The notes: a model not told the origin generated them from the sequence alone. Counted from the stretch's first letter, positions 28,559-38,380 are shown. The stretch: DNA of 64,000 nucleotides from an uncultured Lutibacter sp. (GCF_947493565.1 NZ_CANLRG010000003.1:186001-250000), one strand, 5' to 3'. Made by a program: numbers and translations.

Positions 28559-29302
28559 ATGGAGATACTCGGTATAGATGTGGGTGGCACAGGAATTAAA
28601 GGAGCTATAGTAAATGTTGAAACAGGCAAACTAACTTCAAACAGACGAAGGATACCAACTCCAAATCCAGCTACTCCAGAGGCTGTAGCCGAAACAATTC
28701 AAAAAATTATTACTCACTTTAAATGGAAAGGCCCAGTAGGTTGTGGATTCCCTACTCCTCTACAGCACGGAACTTGTTTAAGTGGAGGGAACTTACATAA
28801 AGATTTTAAAAATTTAAAAATTGATGATTTTTTTAAAGCCAAAACAGGAAATGATTTTACAATTGTAAATGATGCTGATGCTGCTGGACTTTCAGAAGTT
28901 GCCTTTGGCGCAGGAAAAAATGTAAAAGGTGTAGTTATTATGGTTACACTTGGAACCGGTATAGGATCTGCGCTGTTTTTAGATGGCAAATTATTACCCA
29001 ATACCGAATTTGGACATGTTTTGCATAAAAGCGGTTGTGTTTTTGAAAAATACGCTGCAAATTCTGTTCGAATAGAAGAAAATCTTAGTCGAAAACAATG
29101 GGGGAAAAGACTTCACAAATACTTTAAACATATAAATTTAATATTGTCACCAGATTTAATTATAGTAGGTGGTGGCTCCAGTAAAAAGTTTAGCAAATTT
29201 GAAGCTCAAATAAATATTAAAACTCCTATTGTTCCTGCAATTGCAGAAAATGATGCAGGGATTATAGGAGCTGCTTTAGCTGTAAAACAAGGGCTTAAAT
29301 AA
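28559..29302 (+). CDS. ppgK: Polyphosphate glucokinase (ROK family)
   Basis: Cytoplasmic kinase that phosphorylates glucose using polyphosphate (often also ATP). The protein has 247 residues. The phosphate-binding loop is GIDVGGTGIKGA; glucose-binding elements include SGGNLHKDF and IVNDADAAGLSEVAFG; VTLGTGIGSALF is the second phosphate site; EFGHV and SPDLIIVGGGSSKKF match the family. The usual zinc Cys motif of ROK repressors is absent. It converges on the DUF58 gene with an 8-base overlap at the 3' ends. Confidence 0.9.
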   Translation: MEILGIDVGGTGIKGAIVNVETGKLTSNRRRIPTPNPATPEAVAETIQKIITHFKWKGPVGCGFPTPLQHGTCLSGGNLHKDFKNLKIDDFFKAKTGNDFTIVNDADAAGLSEVAFGAGKNVKGVVIMVTLGTGIGSALFLDGKLLPNTEFGHVLHKSGCVFEKYAANSVRIEENLSRKQWGKRLHKYFKHINLILSPDLIIVGGGSSKKFSKFEAQINIKTPIVPAIAENDAGIIGAALAVKQGLK

Positions 29303-30626
29303 AACCTTTTGCCTTAAACTCTAAATATTTATTAACAACGTTTACCGTTAAATTTTTAGGCTTCGTTAAAATTCCATAAATTCCTTTACTTTCTAATTCT
29401 TTTACAATTAAACGCTTTTCATATGCAAACTTTTCAGCAATTGTTTTGTGGTAAATGGCTTGCAAATCTTCTGCGTTATTTTGTATCAACTCATCTAGTT
29501 CAGTATTCTCAAAAAATACCACTACCAGTAAGTGTTGCTTTGCTATTGCTTGTAAAAAAGGAAGTTGTCTTTTTAATGATGAAATATGTTCAAAGTTAGT
29601 ATATAAAATTAATAAACTTCGTTGCGTAATTTTACGTTTTATAACTGCATATAAATAACCGAAATCTGCATCGGTATATGTTGTTGTAATTTTATATAAA
29701 GCTTCATTTATAGTATTTAAATGTGTTTTTTTATTGCTTGCAGCAACTATGGTATCCACTTTTTTAGCAAATGTAAGTAAACCAGCCTTATCATTTTTTC
29801 GAAGCGCTATATTTGAAAATGCTAAAGTAGAATTTATAGCATAGTCTAATAATTTTAATGCTTCAAAAGGCATTTTCATCACCCTTCCTAAATCAATAAT
29901 AGAATAGATCGGTTGTGATTTTTCATCTTGATATTGATTTACCATTAATTGAGAACGTTTGGCTGTAGCTTTCCAGTTAATAGTCCGTACATCATCACCT
30001 GAAATGTAATTTTTAATTTGTTCAAACTCTAAGGTATGCCCTATTCTTCTAATCTTTTTTAAACCAAATTCGGTTAAACAGTTGCTCATTGCTAAAAATT
30101 CATACTTTTTCATTTGGATGTATGAAGGGTAAACTGCCACCGATTGATTATCTTGAAATTTAAAACGACGCGAAATTATTTTTAAAGGAGATGAAACATA
30201 AATATTTAATTTTCCAAAAAGATACTCCCCTCGTTCTACAGGAGTTACGTTATACTCAAAATCATATACTTCAGATGGTTTCAATACAACGATATATTCA
30301 AAATCTCTTTTTTGAAATTGAACTGGTAATTCATCTATAACTTTAGCTTCAATTTTAAAAAAGTAATTGTTCTTTATAGTTATGGGAATTGGATTTTTAT
30401 CTGAGTTAGAAAATTTTTCTGATAAAATTCTTCTTGCCACCACCCCTTTTTTTAAATTAAACAACACATAAAAATCACTTATAAATAGTACTGCTAAAAA
30501 AGTACTCATAAACCAAGCAATGCTATACAAAAATGGAAACCAAAATGAAACCAAAAAAGTAACAGCAATTATGCTTATATAAACAAAAAAGCGTTGGTGT
30601 ATGTAGGTATTTTTAATTAAGTTCAT
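29295..30626 (-). CDS. DUF58 domain membrane protein
   Basis: A 443-residue protein, last gene of a MoxR cluster. Two hydrophobic N-terminal segments (about 15-31 and 34-52) are followed by a beta region. The DUF58 core comes next: RRIGHTLEFEQIKNYISGDDVRTINWKATAKRSQLMVNQYQDE (described here in pieces: RIGHTLEF, GDDVRTINWKATAKR). A vWA-like part with YSIIDLGRVMKMP follows. In related clusters DUF58 proteins pair with MoxR ATPases in envelope or complex assembly; the precise role is unknown. Confidence 0.9.
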   Translation of the reverse strand: MNLIKNTYIHQRFFVYISIIAVTFLVSFWFPFLYSIAWFMSTFLAVLFISDFYVLFNLKKGVVARRILSEKFSNSDKNPIPITIKNNYFFKIEAKVIDELPVQFQKRDFEYIVVLKPSEVYDFEYNVTPVERGEYLFGKLNIYVSSPLKIISRRFKFQDNQSVAVYPSYIQMKKYEFLAMSNCLTEFGLKKIRRIGHTLEFEQIKNYISGDDVRTINWKATAKRSQLMVNQYQDEKSQPIYSIIDLGRVMKMPFEALKLLDYAINSTLAFSNIALRKNDKAGLLTFAKKVDTIVAASNKKTHLNTINEALYKITTTYTDADFGYLYAVIKRKITQRSLLILYTNFEHISSLKRQLPFLQAIAKQHLLVVVFFENTELDELIQNNAEDLQAIYHKTIAEKFAYEKRLIVKELESKGIYGILTKPKNLTVNVVNKYLEFKAKGFI

Positions 30627-30643
30627 CTAAAAAAATTGAATAA

Positions 30644-31627
30644 CTACCGTGGAACTTCTATCGATTGCACAATCATTTCAATTACTTTATCAGTTGTCAT
30701 TCCTTCCATTTCACGTTCTGGAGTAAGTATAATTCTATGACGTAAAACTGGGTACAATACTTTTTTAATATCTTCAGGTATTACAAAATCTCGTCCGTTA
30801 ATAGCTGCATAAGCTTTTGAAGCATTCAGTACTGCTATACTAGCCCTTGGAGACCCTCCTAAATATAAATGTGGATGATTGCGTGTTTTAGTAATTAATT
30901 GGGCAATATATGTCATAATTTTTTCCTCCACTAAAATTTCGTGGATTTTACTTTTATAATCTAATAAATCAGCTTCTGAAAGCAATGATTTTATTAAAGT
31001 TAAAGGCAATACACCTTTTCTATTTTGATGAGTTTTTATAATCAAAATTTCTTCTTCTAAATTAGGGTAACCCACATCTATTTTAAATAAAAAACGGTCT
31101 AATTGAGCTTCTGGTAAAGCATAAGTTCCTTCTTGCTCAATTGGATTTTGTGTGGCTAAAACCATAAAAGGAGGTTGCATTTTATAAGTGTGTCCATCAA
31201 TTGAAACTTGACGTTCTTCCATAACTTCAAATAATGCTGCTTGAGTTTTAGCTGGTGCTCTATTAATTTCATCAATTAACACTAAATTAGAAAATATGGG
31301 GCCTTCTTTAAATTCAAATTCTGAAGTTTTCATATTTAATACAGAGGTTCCTAAAACATCGCTAGGCATTAAATCTGGTGTAAATTGAATTCTGCTAAAA
31401 TCTGTAGCAATGGTTTTTGCTAATAATTTGGCTGTAATTGTTTTAGCAACTCCTGGCACACCTTCAATTAAAACATGTCCATCAGCCAATAACGCTACCA
31501 TTAAAAGATCTATAAAATTTTCTTGCCCTACAATTATTTTACTCAGTTCCTCTTTTATTTGAATAACAGCATTTTTTAAGTGCTCTAAATCTATTCTAGT
31601 ATTAAAATTCAAATCGTTAGTTTCCAT
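30644..31627 (-). CDS. MoxR-family AAA+ ATPase
   Basis: A 327-residue AAA+ ATPase thought to act as a chaperone for partner proteins such as DUF58/vWA. Walker A is EGVPGVAKTITAKLLA (GxxGxxKT), Walker B LVLIDEINRAPAKTQ, sensor 1 ATQNPIEQEGTYALPEAQLDRF and the arginine-rich lid GGSPRASIAVLNASKAYA. I take the ATG at 31627, which overlaps the previous stop by 11 bases; an extra nine residues up to 31654 are possible. It lies 18 bases ahead of the DUF58 gene. Confidence 0.94.
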   Translation of the reverse strand: METNDLNFNTRIDLEHLKNAVIQIKEELSKIIVGQENFIDLLMVALLADGHVLIEGVPGVAKTITAKLLAKTIATDFSRIQFTPDLMPSDVLGTSVLNMKTSEFEFKEGPIFSNLVLIDEINRAPAKTQAALFEVMEERQVSIDGHTYKMQPPFMVLATQNPIEQEGTYALPEAQLDRFLFKIDVGYPNLEEEILIIKTHQNRKGVLPLTLIKSLLSEADLLDYKSKIHEILVEEKIMTYIAQLITKTRNHPHLYLGGSPRASIAVLNASKAYAAINGRDFVIPEDIKKVLYPVLRHRIILTPEREMEGMTTDKVIEMIVQSIEVPR

Positions 31628-32822
31628 ATTGAATTGTTTTTTTAAATTTTTCAATCATATCGTTTAACTTGATTAACTCAAGGTTTGTTATTTCGTTTTT
31701 TAAATGAATTTCCTCACAAAATTGAAAGAGTTTTTCAACTTCTTTATAGCTATTACCACTTCGTGAAGCTACATAATTATAAAAAGTAGTATCTATTTTT
31801 GTTGTTGGAATATGTAATTTGGTTCTAATATACTCTAACAAATAATTTATTTTATGTTCTGCTATTGTTTTATGAGCTTGTTTTTCAAAATACATATTAG
31901 CAATGGTTCTTGTAAAAGCTAATGTTTGGTTTTTTAACGGAACACGAATAGGAATCATTCGTTGTTTTCTTTTTCCTTCAAAGAGCACAAAAAATAAAAC
32001 TCCTACTAAGCCCATATAATAAGCCCATTTCAAATATTTTGAACTCAATAAATAGTGCATAGGTGAAGCTATTTTGCTTTTACCAGTTTTATAATAAGTG
32101 TCCCATAATATGGGAATATCTTCTCTTAAATAGGATAAAATATTGGCTGCATGCTGTTGATTTGGCGATTTTAAAATATAATAGTTGGTAAAAGCTTCTG
32201 GAAAAGTATGCAAATAAAAATTTCCTTTTCCATACCTAAACTTTACAAAATTAATACCTTCTTCGGTTCGTTTACCATTTTCATTAACATAGGCAGTAAT
32301 TCCTAAAATAGTTGAGTTTAAAGTATCAATTTTAGTAAATACCTGATTCATAAATGGTCTATCAAAAGTATATTCTTTACTTTTAAAAGCTTTATTTGGT
32401 AATTTAAAAATTACTTTTTCATCAAAATTGGTACTTAATAATCGTTCAGTTTTAAAATTCAAGGTATCTATATTCATTCCATGAGTTGAAATAAATACAT
32501 CATTTCCTCTTTCAACAAATTTCATTAAACGTAAAAATTCAGCATCTCCAAAATTTAAGGCATCATCTACAAAAAAATAAGTACCTGTTCGAGTTGAATC
32601 TTTTAAATATTCAAAAGGAGGTAAATTAATTGTTTTAATTTCAGTAGTTGGAAATAAATTTTCTAGTTGATTTTTAAGCACAAAAGTTCCATAAGGTATT
32701 TTATGCTTAGCAGCATATGTTGGAAACCAATTTATAGGTTGCTTTTTAGTATTTTCAAGATAAATATACCCTAAAATAAGTACTAAAAATAAAATGCTAT
32801 AAATTTTTGTTTTTTTATCCAC
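31617..32822 (-). CDS. DUF4350 domain membrane protein
   Basis: A 401-residue protein of the MoxR cluster, starting at a GTG directly after the DUF4129 stop. A transmembrane helix lies at about residues 6-22 and a second at about 265-285 (WAYYMGLVGVLFFVLFEGK). Between them is a glutamine-amidotransferase-like DUF4350 fold (for example FVERGNDVFISTHGM). Members are predicted membrane-associated scaffold or sensor proteins; no catalytic residues are evident. Confidence 0.85.
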   Translation of the reverse strand: MDKKTKIYSILFLVLILGYIYLENTKKQPINWFPTYAAKHKIPYGTFVLKNQLENLFPTTEIKTINLPPFEYLKDSTRTGTYFFVDDALNFGDAEFLRLMKFVERGNDVFISTHGMNIDTLNFKTERLLSTNFDEKVIFKLPNKAFKSKEYTFDRPFMNQVFTKIDTLNSTILGITAYVNENGKRTEEGINFVKFRYGKGNFYLHTFPEAFTNYYILKSPNQQHAANILSYLREDIPILWDTYYKTGKSKIASPMHYLLSSKYLKWAYYMGLVGVLFFVLFEGKRKQRMIPIRVPLKNQTLAFTRTIANMYFEKQAHKTIAEHKINYLLEYIRTKLHIPTTKIDTTFYNYVASRSGNSYKEVEKLFQFCEEIHLKNEITNLELIKLNDMIEKFKKTIQYGN

Positions 32823-33572
32823 TTATGCTTTTTCAATTAATTTATAAACCTCCTCAAAATTAGCAGTTGCTTTGGCAAACTCTAATTCGTTTATTTCGAA
32901 ATTTCCATACCAAACAAAATCGTATAATCGAGTGAGTTCTTTAAATGATTTTTTTAAAGATTGTTTTGAAATTTCCTTTATATAATCTTCATTGGTTTTT
33001 TGTTGCTCCCAAACTATTAATTTTTGTTGTTCTAGTTGTTTTAACATATTTAAATAAGAGTACCTTACAGCTAAACGAAAATTATTTTGTGCAATTGCTT
33101 GCTGAATTAGTTTTAGTAAATCTTGGTTTTTAATCAACTCTTCTTCATTGGTTAAATTAACTATGGCTGAATTGGTTCCAGTATTTATGATAGATTTTGA
33201 ATTTACTTTTAAAAAGAATTTTACAATCAAAAACAATAAAATTGCAGCAATAATATATGGAATACTTGTTAGGATTTTAGCAAAAATACCTGAAGCATTT
33301 TCTACACCAAATATCCATTCTAATAATTTTACAAATTGCCTTCCCAACCAATTTAATAAACGATCTAACCAAGTTGGCTCTACTTCATTAGTTTCCTCAA
33401 TATAAATAAACTCTTTATCTGCTTTATAGGCTTCTAAAGCTTTTTGATTGAATTTTTTTTGAACAATAATACTCGTGTCTCTTTTTATTACTTTTATTAC
33501 TAATGAATCTTGCTTAGCGAAAGCTTCAAAAGTTAGTAACATAAAAAACAGGATTACAAGTACTTTGTTCAT
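32823..33572 (-). CDS. DUF4129 domain membrane protein
   Basis: A 249-residue inner-membrane protein with a signal or anchor at the N-terminus (LVILFFMLLTFEAFA) and a transmembrane segment near residues 97-115 (IPYIIAAILLFLIVKFFL). The C-terminal DUF4129 domain (about 165-240) contains YLNMLKQLEQQKLIVWEQQKTN and FVWYGNFEINE. It adjoins the DUF4350 gene with no gap, so the two are translationally coupled. Confidence 0.85.
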   Translation of the reverse strand: MNKVLVILFFMLLTFEAFAKQDSLVIKVIKRDTSIIVQKKFNQKALEAYKADKEFIYIEETNEVEPTWLDRLLNWLGRQFVKLLEWIFGVENASGIFAKILTSIPYIIAAILLFLIVKFFLKVNSKSIINTGTNSAIVNLTNEEELIKNQDLLKLIQQAIAQNNFRLAVRYSYLNMLKQLEQQKLIVWEQQKTNEDYIKEISKQSLKKSFKELTRLYDFVWYGNFEINELEFAKATANFEEVYKLIEKA

Positions 33573-33582
33573 CTCAATACAA

Positions 33583-34461
33583 TTAATTATTAGTTCCTAA
33601 GTTTTCAATTTTTTCGAAAGTTCCAGTATAGTTCTTTTGCTCATTTAAATCAAAATAAACGAATACTGTTGAAATTAGAGGTATTGAATATAAAATGAAT
33701 TGAAATAGGTAAGAAAAAATATTTAAAATTAAATATATGGGATCTTTAAAAATTTCAAAAACAGCTGTTGGATCTTCATTTTGCATCATAGTACCCATTT
33801 TTACCATTTGGTAAATAAACGCTGGAATTGAAAATGCTTGTCCTAGTATCATTAACAATATCCAAACAACTAATAATCTTCCAAAAGTATTCCACCACTG
33901 TCCTTTAATTAAAGTAAATGCCTGAGAAAAAGTATCTCCAATACTTTTTTCCTCAAAAACCATTATAGAAGTTGCTAATGATAAAACGGTTCCTAAGTAA
34001 ATTCCTGGCAAGTAACAAAATATAGCTCCAGCAACTGTTACTAAAGTTATTAAAAAACCTAAACCTAAAAACTTCCAAATATTTTTATAAATATTAGCTT
34101 TAACTTCATTAAAATTAGGTTTTCCAAAATTATTAATATACGATTTTATAAAATATAATGAGGCCATAGATAAAAGTGTATATAACAAAATATACACAAA
34201 CATTAACCCAAAAAACCAAGAGAATATTTTAGACAAAAAACCTCCAGGATTAGCATCAACATTGTCTAAATCTTTAAATAAATCTGACATAGTGAACATA
34301 TATAATACCAATACTGTAAGTGCAATTAAAAGCACTGGACCTACAATTTTTAACACCGTTAAAAAATACTCTTTCCAATTTTCTCTAATAAACTTAAAAG
34401 TATCGGTTATGATAGCACCTAAGTCACGTTCTTTTTTGAATTCAATAAAATTAGTTTCCAT
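33583..34461 (-). CDS. Polytopic membrane protein of the MoxR cluster
   Basis: A 292-residue protein with about five to six transmembrane segments. I recognise no named domain with confidence; the layout resembles the glycerophosphoryl diester phosphodiesterase membrane-domain or DUF975-like group. The start overlaps the SpoIIM-like gene by 11 bases, and DUF4129 follows 10 bases later. Context suggests it is an integral part of the same envelope complex. Confidence 0.8.
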   Translation of the reverse strand: METNFIEFKKERDLGAIITDTFKFIRENWKEYFLTVLKIVGPVLLIALTVLVLYMFTMSDLFKDLDNVDANPGGFLSKIFSWFFGLMFVYILLYTLLSMASLYFIKSYINNFGKPNFNEVKANIYKNIWKFLGLGFLITLVTVAGAIFCYLPGIYLGTVLSLATSIMVFEEKSIGDTFSQAFTLIKGQWWNTFGRLLVVWILLMILGQAFSIPAFIYQMVKMGTMMQNEDPTAVFEIFKDPIYLILNIFSYLFQFILYSIPLISTVFVYFDLNEQKNYTGTFEKIENLGTNN

Positions 34462-35413
34462 TTAGTTGTTTGGTTAATTTAATTGGGTAAATAATATAAT
34501 AATAAATGATGATGCAAAGTGAAATTAGTATAATTAAAACTGCTAACCAATCTGGCATTTGAGTTTGTCTTGTTACAAAACCTTCTAAAAATCCGGCAAC
34601 TATAAAAAAAGGAATGGTACTAACCATAATTTTAAGTCCTGCCTTAAAACTTTTTTTAAGTGATGCTAACCTTGAATAAGTTTTTGGAAAAAGTAAGCCA
34701 TTTCCTAAAACTATTCCAGCGCATCCAGCAATTATAATAACTGAAATTTCTATAGTACCATGAATCCAAATAGTACGAGAAGATTCCCAAAGCAATCCTT
34801 TATCGTAAAAAAAGTATAAAAACGATCCTAACATAATTCCGTTTTGCAACATTACATATAACGAACCTACTGAAAAAAACATTCCAAAAACAAAAGCGGT
34901 CATTGCTACTTTAATATTATTTAAAGTAATTAACAAAAACATATTACCTTCATTCATTTGTTTATAAACCGCCATAGGGTCTCCTTTATCAATATTGTCT
35001 AAAGTCATGTTTACATAACTGTCTCCTAAAATTAAACGGACAAAATCTCCATCAGTTGCTGCTGAATAAGCTCCAATTATTGCAAATAATAAGAAAGTGA
35101 TAAAGGCAACACCAAGTTGTTTATGATATTGAGCAAATTCTAAAGGAAATTCTGTTTTAAAAAAGGTGATTAACCTGTTTTTACTTTCCTTTTTAGTTTT
35201 ATATATTTTTTGATGTGCTTTCGAGGCTAATACATTTAAATAAACAGCTGTTTTACTTTTAGGGTAAAACGTTTTTGCGTAACTTAAATCGTCTGTAATT
35301 TCTATATATAAATCGGATAATTTATTTGGTGATATTTCCGTTGTTTTTTCCAAAACACTTTCAAATAACAACCATTTATTTTTATTCTTTTTTACAAATG
35401 ATGCTTCACGCAT
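34451..35413 (-). CDS. Stage II sporulation protein M (SpoIIM)-family membrane protein
   Basis: A 320-residue protein with a cytoplasmic N-terminal part and about five transmembrane helices from residue 100 on. The SpoIIM landmarks NNIKVAMTAFVFGMFF, GIMLGSFLYFF, IWIHGTIEISVIIIAGCAG and GNGLLFP are all present. The family name comes from Bacillus; this organism shows no sign of sporulation. It is the first gene of the MoxR cluster and is divergent from an RDD gene. Confidence 0.9.
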   Translation of the reverse strand: MREASFVKKNKNKWLLFESVLEKTTEISPNKLSDLYIEITDDLSYAKTFYPKSKTAVYLNVLASKAHQKIYKTKKESKNRLITFFKTEFPLEFAQYHKQLGVAFITFLLFAIIGAYSAATDGDFVRLILGDSYVNMTLDNIDKGDPMAVYKQMNEGNMFLLITLNNIKVAMTAFVFGMFFSVGSLYVMLQNGIMLGSFLYFFYDKGLLWESSRTIWIHGTIEISVIIIAGCAGIVLGNGLLFPKTYSRLASLKKSFKAGLKIMVSTIPFFIVAGFLEGFVTRQTQMPDWLAVLIILISLCIIIYYYIIYPIKLTKQLNGN

Positions 35414-35519
35414 TTTTTATACTTTTGTTTTTTTATTGGAGCAATTATTTTTTGACTAGTATTTAAGTCAACGAAAGTAAAAAATCAAATGGTCTCCGCC
35501 AAAAAGTTTAAACACAAAA

Positions 35520-36239
35520 ATGGATAATTTTAATATTGAAACCGCTCAAAATGTTACCATACAGCAAAACGTAGCTTCTTTAAGTACTCGTATTGGTGCA
35601 TTCTTATTGGATATGTTTATTATTGCAGGTTACTATATAGTTATGTTACTAATTATTAATGCATTGGGGTTTATGCCTACTGAGTCTATTTACGTATTTT
35701 ATACTTTATTGAGTTTACCAGTATTTTTTTATAGTTTATTTTTTGAAACTTTATTTAACGGACAAACACCCGGAAAATATATTTGTAAAATTAGAGTTAC
35801 TAAATTAGATGGTTCAAAACCTACATTTAGTAGTTTCTTAATAAGATGGGTTTTAAGAATTATTGACATTACAATAGCTTCAGGATCAGTCGCTTTATTA
35901 ACCATATTATTAAATGGCAAAGGACAACGTTTAGGCGATTTAGCTGCTGGAACTACCGTTATTTCAGAAAGAAAAAGTATTTCAATTAATGACACGCTTA
36001 TTATGGAACTTCCCGATGAATATAAACCAACGTTTCCACAAGTAACTATGCTGTCAGATAACGATATTCAAACTATAAAAGAATTGTATTTAAAAGCCAA
36101 AAGAAATGGCAACCATAAAACCATTGTAAAAATTCATCAAAAAATTCTTGAAATTACAGACATTAATTCTGAATTGAAACCTATTGAATTGATTGATGTT
36201 GTATTAAAAGATTATAATTATTTCACACAACAAATGTAA
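35520..36239 (+). CDS. RDD-family membrane protein
   Basis: A 239-residue protein. The RDD domain has the opening STRIGAFLLDMFIIAGYY (Arg ... Asp), NGQTPGKYICKIRV (PGK motif) and RWVLRIIDITIASGSVALL, with GQRLGDLAAGTTVI at the end of the membrane part. The C-terminal 80 residues are soluble and helical. Transport function has been proposed for some RDD proteins but cannot be read here. It faces the SpoIIM-like gene head to head, a common pairing, and overlaps the next start by one base (TAATG). Confidence 0.9.
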   Translation: MDNFNIETAQNVTIQQNVASLSTRIGAFLLDMFIIAGYYIVMLLIINALGFMPTESIYVFYTLLSLPVFFYSLFFETLFNGQTPGKYICKIRVTKLDGSKPTFSSFLIRWVLRIIDITIASGSVALLTILLNGKGQRLGDLAAGTTVISERKSISINDTLIMELPDEYKPTFPQVTMLSDNDIQTIKELYLKAKRNGNHKTIVKIHQKILEITDINSELKPIELIDVVLKDYNYFTQQM

Positions 36240-36850
36240 TGACACTATTTCAAATTTTTGATATTTTAGGAATTTTTGCCTTCGCAATTTCTGGATCTTT
36301 AGTTGCCATGCGTAAACGAATGGATCCTTTTGGAGTATTTATTATAGCTTTTGCAACCTCCGTTGGTGGCGGTACTTTAAGAGATCTTTTAATTGGTGCT
36401 CAACCTGTTTTTTGGATGAAAAACACCGATGTAATTTTCTTAATTATTACCGCTTATTTTATCGCTATTTTTTTTAGAAAAAAATTGAAGTACCTAAATA
36501 AATCACTCTTTTTATTTGATACAATTGGTTTAGGTTTATACACCATTATGGGAACTGAGATAGGCTTAAGTAACAACTTCCATCCTATTATAATTGTTGC
36601 TATAGCAACAATGTCTGCTTCATTTGGAGGTGTTATTAGAGATATTTTATGTAATGAAATTCCTGTAATTTTTAGAAAAGAAATTTATGCCACTGCTTGT
36701 GTATTAGGTTCCATAACTTTTTTAATTTTACATCATTTAGATTTTAATGAAACTATTATTTATATTTCTACATCGTCAATAATTATTACAGTGAGGCTTT
36801 TAGCTGTGAAATTTCATTGGTCTTTACCTACTTTTTATTCAAAAATATAA
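36239..36850 (+). CDS. Trimeric intracellular cation channel family protein (YadS type)
   Basis: A 203-residue inner-membrane protein of the bacterial TRIC/UPF0126 family, with two repeats of three helices plus one. Each repeat has a conserved Gly-rich signature: FATSVGGGTLRDLLIG in the first and ATMSASFGGVIRDIL in the second. Bacterial TRICs are potassium-permeable channels. It is coupled to the RDD gene upstream and directly adjoins the NUDIX gene downstream. Confidence 0.9.
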   Translation: MTLFQIFDILGIFAFAISGSLVAMRKRMDPFGVFIIAFATSVGGGTLRDLLIGAQPVFWMKNTDVIFLIITAYFIAIFFRKKLKYLNKSLFLFDTIGLGLYTIMGTEIGLSNNFHPIIIVAIATMSASFGGVIRDILCNEIPVIFRKEIYATACVLGSITFLILHHLDFNETIIYISTSSIIITVRLLAVKFHWSLPTFYSKI

Positions 36851-37483
36851 ATGGATTTTAATTATTTTAATAATAATCTTTCTAAAATTTCAGCCAAGTT
36901 AATTGGTGGTTTAGAGGTGCAATTTAAATTAGCTCCAAAAATTCGTTTAAAATATTCTGAAGAAAAAATTAACGCTAAAAATCCAAAAAAAGCTGGAGTA
37001 CTCGCTCTTTTCTATCCTAACAAATTTCAACAAACTCAATTTTTATTAACCTTAAGAGCAAACTATAATGGAACTCACTCATCACAAATTAGTTTTCCTG
37101 GAGGTAAATTTGATGAGAATGACCAAACTTTACAAAATACAGCTTTAAGAGAAACTGAAGAAGAAGTAGGGATTAGAAGCTCTAAAATTACTGTTTTTAA
37201 GGAAATGACAGAGGTTTACATTCCACCAAGTAATTTTTTAGTAACTCCTTATTTAGGTGTAATTTCTGAAACACCAACATTTACTAAAAATTATGAAGTT
37301 GAACAATTAATTGAAGTTTCACTTAAAGATTTATTAGACGATCAAAAGCTTTCTAAAACTACTTTATCAACTTCCTATGCTAAAAATATGGAGGTACCTT
37401 GCTTTAAATTAAACAATTACATTGTTTGGGGAGCAACTGCCATGATGCTAAGTGAAATCAAAGAGTTATTAAAAGAACTTTAA
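36851..37483 (+). CDS. NUDIX hydrolase, CoA pyrophosphatase-like
   Basis: A 210-residue NUDIX enzyme. The Nudix box is GGKFDENDQTLQNTALRETEEEVG-type (GxxxxxExxxxxxxREUxEExGU); the preceding HSSQISFPGG matches the CoA-pyrophosphatase UPF0035 motif (LLTxRA...KGxxSFPGG). It probably cleaves CoA or a related nucleoside diphosphate. The start follows the TRIC stop immediately. Confidence 0.87.
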   Translation: MDFNYFNNNLSKISAKLIGGLEVQFKLAPKIRLKYSEEKINAKNPKKAGVLALFYPNKFQQTQFLLTLRANYNGTHSSQISFPGGKFDENDQTLQNTALRETEEEVGIRSSKITVFKEMTEVYIPPSNFLVTPYLGVISETPTFTKNYEVEQLIEVSLKDLLDDQKLSKTTLSTSYAKNMEVPCFKLNNYIVWGATAMMLSEIKELLKEL

Positions 37484-37530
37484 ACTAAATTTTCTTAAAT
37501 TTGTACTTCATTCAAAACCAAACCAACTAA

Positions 37531-38343
37531 ATGCCGATTTTTAAGAGAAATCCGTTCGGACATATTTTATTTTTAAAAAAATGGCTCGTACGCATATTTG
37601 GAGTCATTTCACATGGACGTTACCGTAGATTTAACAAATTACAAATTGAAGGATCTGAAATTATTAGAGATCTTCCAGAAACCAATGTATTATTTGTTTC
37701 AAATCATCAAACTTATTTTGCAGATGTAGCAGCTATGTTTCACGTATTTAATGCTGCATTAAAAGGGCGTGTAGATTCATTAAAAAATATTGGTTACATA
37801 TGGCAACCAAAATTAAATATCTATTTTATTGCAGCTTCTGAAACTATGAAATCAGGTTTATTACCTAAAATATTTGCTTATGCAGGATCTGTTTCTATTG
37901 ATAGGACATGGAGAAGTGCAGGAAAAGAAGTTAACAGACAAGTAAAAATGTCTGACATTAGTAATATTAAAAAAGCATTAGATGATGGTTGGGTAATTAC
38001 ATTTCCTCAAGGAACAACGAAACCATTTAAACCAATTAGAAGAGGTACTGCCCATATTATAAAAACCTATAAACCAGTTGTAGTACCCATAGTAATTGAT
38101 GGCTTTAGACGTTCTTTTGATAAAAAAGGGTTAATTATAAAGAAAAGAAATATTTTACAATCTATGGTTATTAAACCACCTATGGAAATTGATTATGAAA
38201 ATGAAACTGTTGATGAAATTGTAAAAAGAATAGAATTTGAAATTGAACAACATCCTTCGTTTTTAAAAGTAGTACCTGTTGAAGAGTACGCACGTCAAGA
38301 AGAAGAATTAAACAAAAAAAGAAAATTCTGGGATTTGTATTAA
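37531..38343 (+). CDS. Lysophospholipid acyltransferase (PlsC family)
   Basis: A 270-residue membrane-associated acyltransferase for phospholipid or acyl-lipid synthesis. The catalytic HxxxxD motif is in VSNHQTYFADVAAM (His-Gln-Thr-Tyr-Phe-Ala-Asp), and the glycerol-phosphate/acyl-binding site is TFPQGTTKPFKP. A TAAATTTG promoter-like box (37496-37503) precedes it. A strong terminator follows and is shared with dps. Confidence 0.9.
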   Translation: MPIFKRNPFGHILFLKKWLVRIFGVISHGRYRRFNKLQIEGSEIIRDLPETNVLFVSNHQTYFADVAAMFHVFNAALKGRVDSLKNIGYIWQPKLNIYFIAASETMKSGLLPKIFAYAGSVSIDRTWRSAGKEVNRQVKMSDISNIKKALDDGWVITFPQGTTKPFKPIRRGTAHIIKTYKPVVVPIVIDGFRRSFDKKGLIIKKRNILQSMVIKPPMEIDYENETVDEIVKRIEFEIEQHPSFLKVVPVEEYARQEEELNKKRKFWDLY

Positions 38344-38373
38344 AAAAAGCCGTTTAATTAAACGGCTTTTTTT
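38342..38373. terminator. Bidirectional terminator between plsC-like gene and dps
   Basis: A fully palindromic hairpin: A7-GCCGTTTAA pairs with TTAAACGGC-T7. It starts inside the acyltransferase stop codon and ends 8 bases before the dps stop, and serves both convergent genes. Confidence 0.9.
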
Positions 38374-38380
38374 ATTTAGC

